Shown here: positions 13,167-16,022 of the stretch, one piece after another | How positions within the stretch are numbered: position 1 is the stretch's first letter | Layout of the letters: each line of letters starts with the position of its first letter | Origin: GCA-020356105 sp041602815 | GTDB taxonomy: Bacteria; Pseudomonadota; Alphaproteobacteria; UBA8366; JADFVY01 | Assembly: GCA_041602815.1 (NCBI GenBank) | Contig: JBFIFO010000091.1 | Coordinates: forward strand, 1 to 16,022 | Direction: 5' to 3' | DNA: 16,022 nt | Translations under genes and position numbers: made by a program | Notes under the pieces: generated by a model | What the model was told of the DNA's origin: nothing | Databases searched by the model: none | What the model saw: the letters and a program-made list of their open reading frames with translations, nothing else

Positions 13167-14189
13167 CTATTTCTTGGCTGCTGCCTCGAGCTCCTTCACC
13201 TTCGCTTCGAGCGCCTTGATCTTGTTGTTGACGCTGGCGAAGTTGTACCACTGCTCGTCGGCGACGGGATAGCTAAGCTGCGAGCCGTAGACGCGCCACG
13301 ACTCGTCCCAGTTCGCCGGATCCGCGAATCCGAGAAGGCGGAGCTGCAGATACGTCATGGTCGAGCGGGTTCCCGTCTGGCAATAAGCGAGTGTGCGCTT
13401 GGTCCGGTCCAGGGATGCGAACTTCTCGCTCACCACATCGGGGTCGAAGTAAGCGACTGGCACCATTTTGCCCGTCTTCGGGTCTTTTTCGTGGGCCAGT
13501 GTATCCTTGTGGGAGACATTGAGGGTGGTGTTGGGGACGTGCCCACCCCTGATCGCGCGCGCGTCAGTCCCGTCATGCTCCTGCGGCGTCCTGGAATCGA
13601 GAAGCTGCTCGCCCGACCGCTCGCCAGTGGCGATCTGCAGGACTTCGTCGGTCGAGCCGTACCGGCTGGCAACCACGTTGGCCTTGAACGTCTTCGGCTC
13701 CTTGATCGACGGTTTGCTGTCGAGCCGGTTGCCCGATTTGCGCCAGGCGTCGAGGCCGCCATTGAGGACATGGACCTTGTCATGGCCGAGATATTCGAGG
13801 ATCCAGAACGCGACCGTGGCGCTTGTTATGTCGCTCATGTCACCATAGTAGACGACGACATGCGTATCGTTGCCGATGCCGACCTTGCCCAGGAGCCGTT
13901 CGTATTTCGAGATGTCGCGAAACGCCCTGGACGTCGAGTCCCTGAGCGCCCTGCTGCAGGAATTGCCGAAGCTGATGGCGCCCGGGATGTGGCCCTGCGC
14001 ATAATCGCCAAGGTCCCGGCAGTCGACGACCACCCAGTCCGGCTTGTCGATGTTCTGTTTCACGATTTCCGGCGTAACCAGGAGCTCCGGATTCGCCCAT
14101 TCGGCCGCAGTCACCGCCGTGGCCCAGATGGCCAGCGACAGAACGACTGCAGCCGCCCCTGCGACATGCCGTATCGGTAACCTGATCAT
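13167..14189 (-). CDS. Exported tandem-rhodanese sulfurtransferase
   Basis: This 340-residue protein has a Sec signal peptide (RLPIRHVAGAAAVVLSLAIW, cleavage near AVTAAE), placing it in the periplasm. It has two rhodanese domains. The N-terminal one (about 35-155; VVVDCRDLGDYAQGHIPGA, VLNGGLDAWR) lacks the active Cys, having YYGDMSD in the loop. The C-terminal one (about 175-310) has the active site AYCQTGTRS with Cys270. This inactive-plus-active arrangement is typical of thiosulfate and mercaptopyruvate sulfurtransferases. The last 20 residues (NNKIKALEAKVKELEAAAKK) form a short heptad-like coiled coil not standard for the family. AGGAGG lies 6 bases before the ATG. The physiological sulfur donor and acceptor are unknown. 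Confidence 0.9.
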   Translation of the reverse strand: MIRLPIRHVAGAAAVVLSLAIWATAVTAAEWANPELLVTPEIVKQNIDKPDWVVVDCRDLGDYAQGHIPGAISFGNSCSRALRDSTSRAFRDISKYERLLGKVGIGNDTHVVVYYGDMSDITSATVAFWILEYLGHDKVHVLNGGLDAWRKSGNRLDSKPSIKEPKTFKANVVASRYGSTDEVLQIATGERSGEQLLDSRTPQEHDGTDARAIRGGHVPNTTLNVSHKDTLAHEKDPKTGKMVPVAYFDPDVVSEKFASLDRTKRTLAYCQTGTRSTMTYLQLRLLGFADPANWDESWRVYGSQLSYPVADEQWYNFASVNNKIKALEAKVKELEAAAKK

Positions 14190-14400
14190 GCGTTTCCTCC
14201 TCTATATCACGAGAGCGCTGGCCTTCCGGCCTCCCGACAATCGGGGTGCAGGCCCTGGCGACAGCGCCGTTACCGCCGGCCCGTTGGTCCCCGGGTTTAC
14301 GGCAGTCAGTCGGAGCGAAACAGACGTTCCCGTCGTTGATATACGAACGATGATCAAGCCACTTCGCACACGAACCCTCATCCCGCCATGGGAAAGCCTG

Positions 14401-14430
14401 TTTACGCCCGTGTGCACTCACACATATAAT
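14401..14430 (+). promoter_or_regulatory. Candidate sigma-70 promoter for the glycosyltransferase
   Basis: A perfect TATAAT at 14425-14430 lies 18 bases after TTTACG (14401-14406), a 4/6 match to the -35 consensus. It sits in an AT-rich patch about 50 bases upstream of the glycosyltransferase ATG, a sensible position and orientation. Confidence 0.45.
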
Positions 14431-14481
14431 TATTGGAATATATTATAGGGTTATTCCGCGTGATCAATTGGAAATAGGGGC

Positions 14482-15543
14482 ATGGCAGCGCCTGAAGCAG
14501 CACCGGAAGTGCGGCGCCCGGAAATTCCGATGCGGCCATCGGCACCGCTGATCTCGGTCATCATCCCCAATCGGAACGGGGAGAAGACGATCGGGCTTTG
14601 CCTCGAGGCCGTATACAAGTCGGACTACCAGCCGTTCGAGGTGATTGTCGTCGACGACCGGTCCGAAGATCGGTCGGTCGACGTGATCCGGCGGTTCCCG
14701 TGCAGGCTGGTGCGGCTTGCGCAACACGGCGGCGCCGCCGCGGCGCGAAATGCGGGTGCGGCCGAAAGCCGCGGAGAGATCCTCTTTTTCACCGATTCCG
14801 ACTGCCTTCTGGAGTCGGGAACACTGACCGTCGCCGCGGCGGCCCATGCGCGACACGGCGCCGGTGTAATCGTGGGCGGCACCTACACGCCGGACCCGTA
14901 CGACACCGATTTCTACAGTCGCTTCCAGTCGCTGTTCGTCAACTACTCCGAGACCAAGCACCAGGACGCTGCCGACTATGCGGCCGGGCACGCCATGGTC
15001 ATCGCCGCCCGGATATTCCGGCGAAGCGGCGGGTTTGCGGCGGAAGGCCTGCCTGTGGCCGAGGATGTCGAACTCAGCCACAGGCTGCGCCGTGCCGGTC
15101 ACCGCATCGTCATTGAGCCGCAATTGCGGGTGCGGCACATCTTCGGCTTCTCCCTCGTCCGCTCGCTGTGCAATGCCGCGTTCAAGGCGATGCACTGGAC
15201 GGCGTATTCGATTCGCAACAGGGATATCCTTGCCGATTCCGGGACGGCTTCAACAGAGCTGAAGGCGAATGTCGCCCTCTGGTTTTCGGCCCTGGCCCTT
15301 CTCGTGATCGCACTGATGAGCGGAAACAGCCTTGTCCTGTATTGTGCGGGCTTGCCCGTCGTCGCGAGTATGCTGGTCGGCCGCAGCCTGATTCGGGCGT
15401 TCTTCGCCGGCGGCGGGACGGCGTTCGGCATCTCCGCGACAGCCTACTTCCTGCTGCTGTTCCCAGCTGCCGTCGGCGTCGGTGTGCTGGCCGGAGTACT
15501 GCGCCATCTTGCGGTACCGGTTCTGCTGCGAAAGGGCGGATGA
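14482..15543 (+). CDS. Family 2 glycosyltransferase with C-terminal membrane segments
   Basis: This 353-residue protein has a GT-A catalytic domain. ISVIIPNRNGEKTI (24-37) begins the first strand, VIVVDDRSEDRS (54-65) is the nucleotide-binding acidic pair, FFTDSDC (102-108) is the DxD motif, and VAEDVELSHRLRRAGHRI (192-209) holds the acidic residues near the acceptor site. Hydrophobic segments at about 264-282, 284-300 and 316-340 indicate membrane anchoring. It should transfer a sugar from a nucleotide-sugar donor to a lipid, polysaccharide or peptide acceptor at the inner membrane. The start at 14482 has a weak GGAAAT/AGGGG region upstream; Met17 is an alternative. Its stop overlaps the next gene's ATG as ATGA, implying translational coupling. 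Confidence 0.88.
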   Translation: MAAPEAAPEVRRPEIPMRPSAPLISVIIPNRNGEKTIGLCLEAVYKSDYQPFEVIVVDDRSEDRSVDVIRRFPCRLVRLAQHGGAAAARNAGAAESRGEILFFTDSDCLLESGTLTVAAAAHARHGAGVIVGGTYTPDPYDTDFYSRFQSLFVNYSETKHQDAADYAAGHAMVIAARIFRRSGGFAAEGLPVAEDVELSHRLRRAGHRIVIEPQLRVRHIFGFSLVRSLCNAAFKAMHWTAYSIRNRDILADSGTASTELKANVALWFSALALLVIALMSGNSLVLYCAGLPVVASMLVGRSLIRAFFAGGGTAFGISATAYFLLLFPAAVGVGVLAGVLRHLAVPVLLRKGG

Positions 15544-16022
15544 CAATGTACTCGGCCCTGCGCCACGTTCCGTCGCTCTTCCGGAAACGCCGGCCGATAC
15601 AGCTGACCTTCTTCCTCACCCGGAAGTGCAATGCCCGCTGCCCCTGGTGCTTCTACCTGAAGAGCCGTACGCCTGCGGCTGCGGGCGCCCCGCTGTCGCT
15701 CGGCGAAATCGAGAGGATTTCGAATTCCCTGGGCCGCCTGCTGTGGGTCGCTTTTTCCGGCGGCGAGGTGTTCCTGCGTGACGACCTCGTCGAGATCAGC
15801 GGCCTGTTCCATGATCGCAATCGGCCGCGGGTTCTCCTGCTGCCGACCAACGGCCTGATGTCGGAGTCGATCACGGAGCAGACCGAGCGCATCCTGAAGC
15901 GCTGCCCGAAGAGCGTCGTCGTCGTCAAGGTGTCGCTCGACGGGCTCGACGACCACCACGACGCGCTGCGCGGCTCGCCGGGCGCGTTCGCCAGGGCCCT
16001 GGAGACCTACCGCTCGCTCGCC
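15540..16022 (+). CDS. Radical SAM protein, N-terminal part (runs off the window)
   Basis: The frame from the ATG at 15540 is open to the end of the window (161 residues). It has the radical SAM cluster motif LTRKCNARCPWCFY (C30, C34, C37; Cx3Cx2C), the SAM-binding FSGGEVFLR near residue 80, and the later strand-helix elements LLPTNGLMSE and VKVSLDGLDDHHDALRG, all in the normal order. ATG at 15546 is a second possible start; the 15540 codon overlaps the glycosyltransferase stop. The C-terminus, where a SPASM or other auxiliary-cluster domain would lie, is missing, so the reaction cannot be assigned. The coupling with a glycosyltransferase suggests joint work on one molecule, such as a glycolipid, polysaccharide or modified peptide. 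Confidence 0.88.
   Translation, partial: MTMYSALRHVPSLFRKRRPIQLTFFLTRKCNARCPWCFYLKSRTPAAAGAPLSLGEIERISNSLGRLLWVAFSGGEVFLRDDLVEISGLFHDRNRPRVLLLPTNGLMSESITEQTERILKRCPKSVVVVKVSLDGLDDHHDALRGSPGAFARALETYRSLA

Noticed and set aside
13080..14180. A 366-codon plus-strand open frame opposite the sulfurtransferase
   Set aside because: The minus strand encodes a signal peptide and rhodanese active site with a strong RBS. The plus-strand product has no recognisable motif.
14482..16022. A mycofactocin biosynthesis cluster
   Set aside because: The pairing of GT2 and radical SAM is suggestive, but the GT2 is shorter than MftF, the radical SAM N-terminus does not match MftC, and no precursor or MftB-like gene lies upstream.

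Overview
This is a GC-rich bacterial window with about 15 protein-coding genes. Its base composition, soluble c-type cytochrome, exported rhodanese and two families of intergenic palindromic repeats fit a proteobacterium, most likely an alphaproteobacterium. That placement is an inference from style; no rRNA or other taxonomic marker is present.

Layout. (1) 1-125 is the tail of a rightward amidohydrolase. (2) 126-613 is a non-coding gap between convergent genes, holding a REPIN-like inverted repeat and a cloverleaf-shaped composite palindrome. (3) 614-9628 is a leftward block of nine genes. In transcription order they are: AhpD/carboxymuconolactone decarboxylase-like protein, acyl-CoA dehydrogenase, zinc alcohol dehydrogenase, the gamma, alpha and beta subunits of a 2-oxoacid:acceptor oxidoreductase, a GltD-like flavoprotein fused to a 2x[4Fe-4S] ferredoxin, a 100-residue unknown protein, and an amidohydrolase with the metal site of gamma-resorcylate-type decarboxylases. 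(4) 9742-11115 holds a divergent bicupin and a convergent peroxiredoxin-like gene. (5) 11116-13166 is sparsely coding: a secreted cytochrome c, a run of hairpins, an AT-rich stretch with a 12-bp palindrome, and a small putative exported protein. (6) 13167-14189 is an exported two-domain sulfurtransferase. (7) From 14482 to the end is a family 2 glycosyltransferase translationally coupled to a radical SAM enzyme that runs off the window.

How the genes may work together. The leftward block reads as one catabolic operon. The alcohol dehydrogenase could oxidise a hydroxy compound. The oxidoreductase would convert a 2-oxoacid to its acyl-CoA, with electrons passing through the fused ferredoxin/flavoprotein to NAD(P)+, as in phenylglyoxylate:NAD+ oxidoreductase. 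The acyl-CoA dehydrogenase would desaturate an acyl-CoA, and the amidohydrolase would decarboxylate or hydrolyse an intermediate. The substrate cannot be read from the sequence. The most unusual points are the flavoprotein-ferredoxin fusion, a gamma subunit that appears to begin at an ATT codon, and an acyl-CoA dehydrogenase with Asp where the family has its catalytic Glu.
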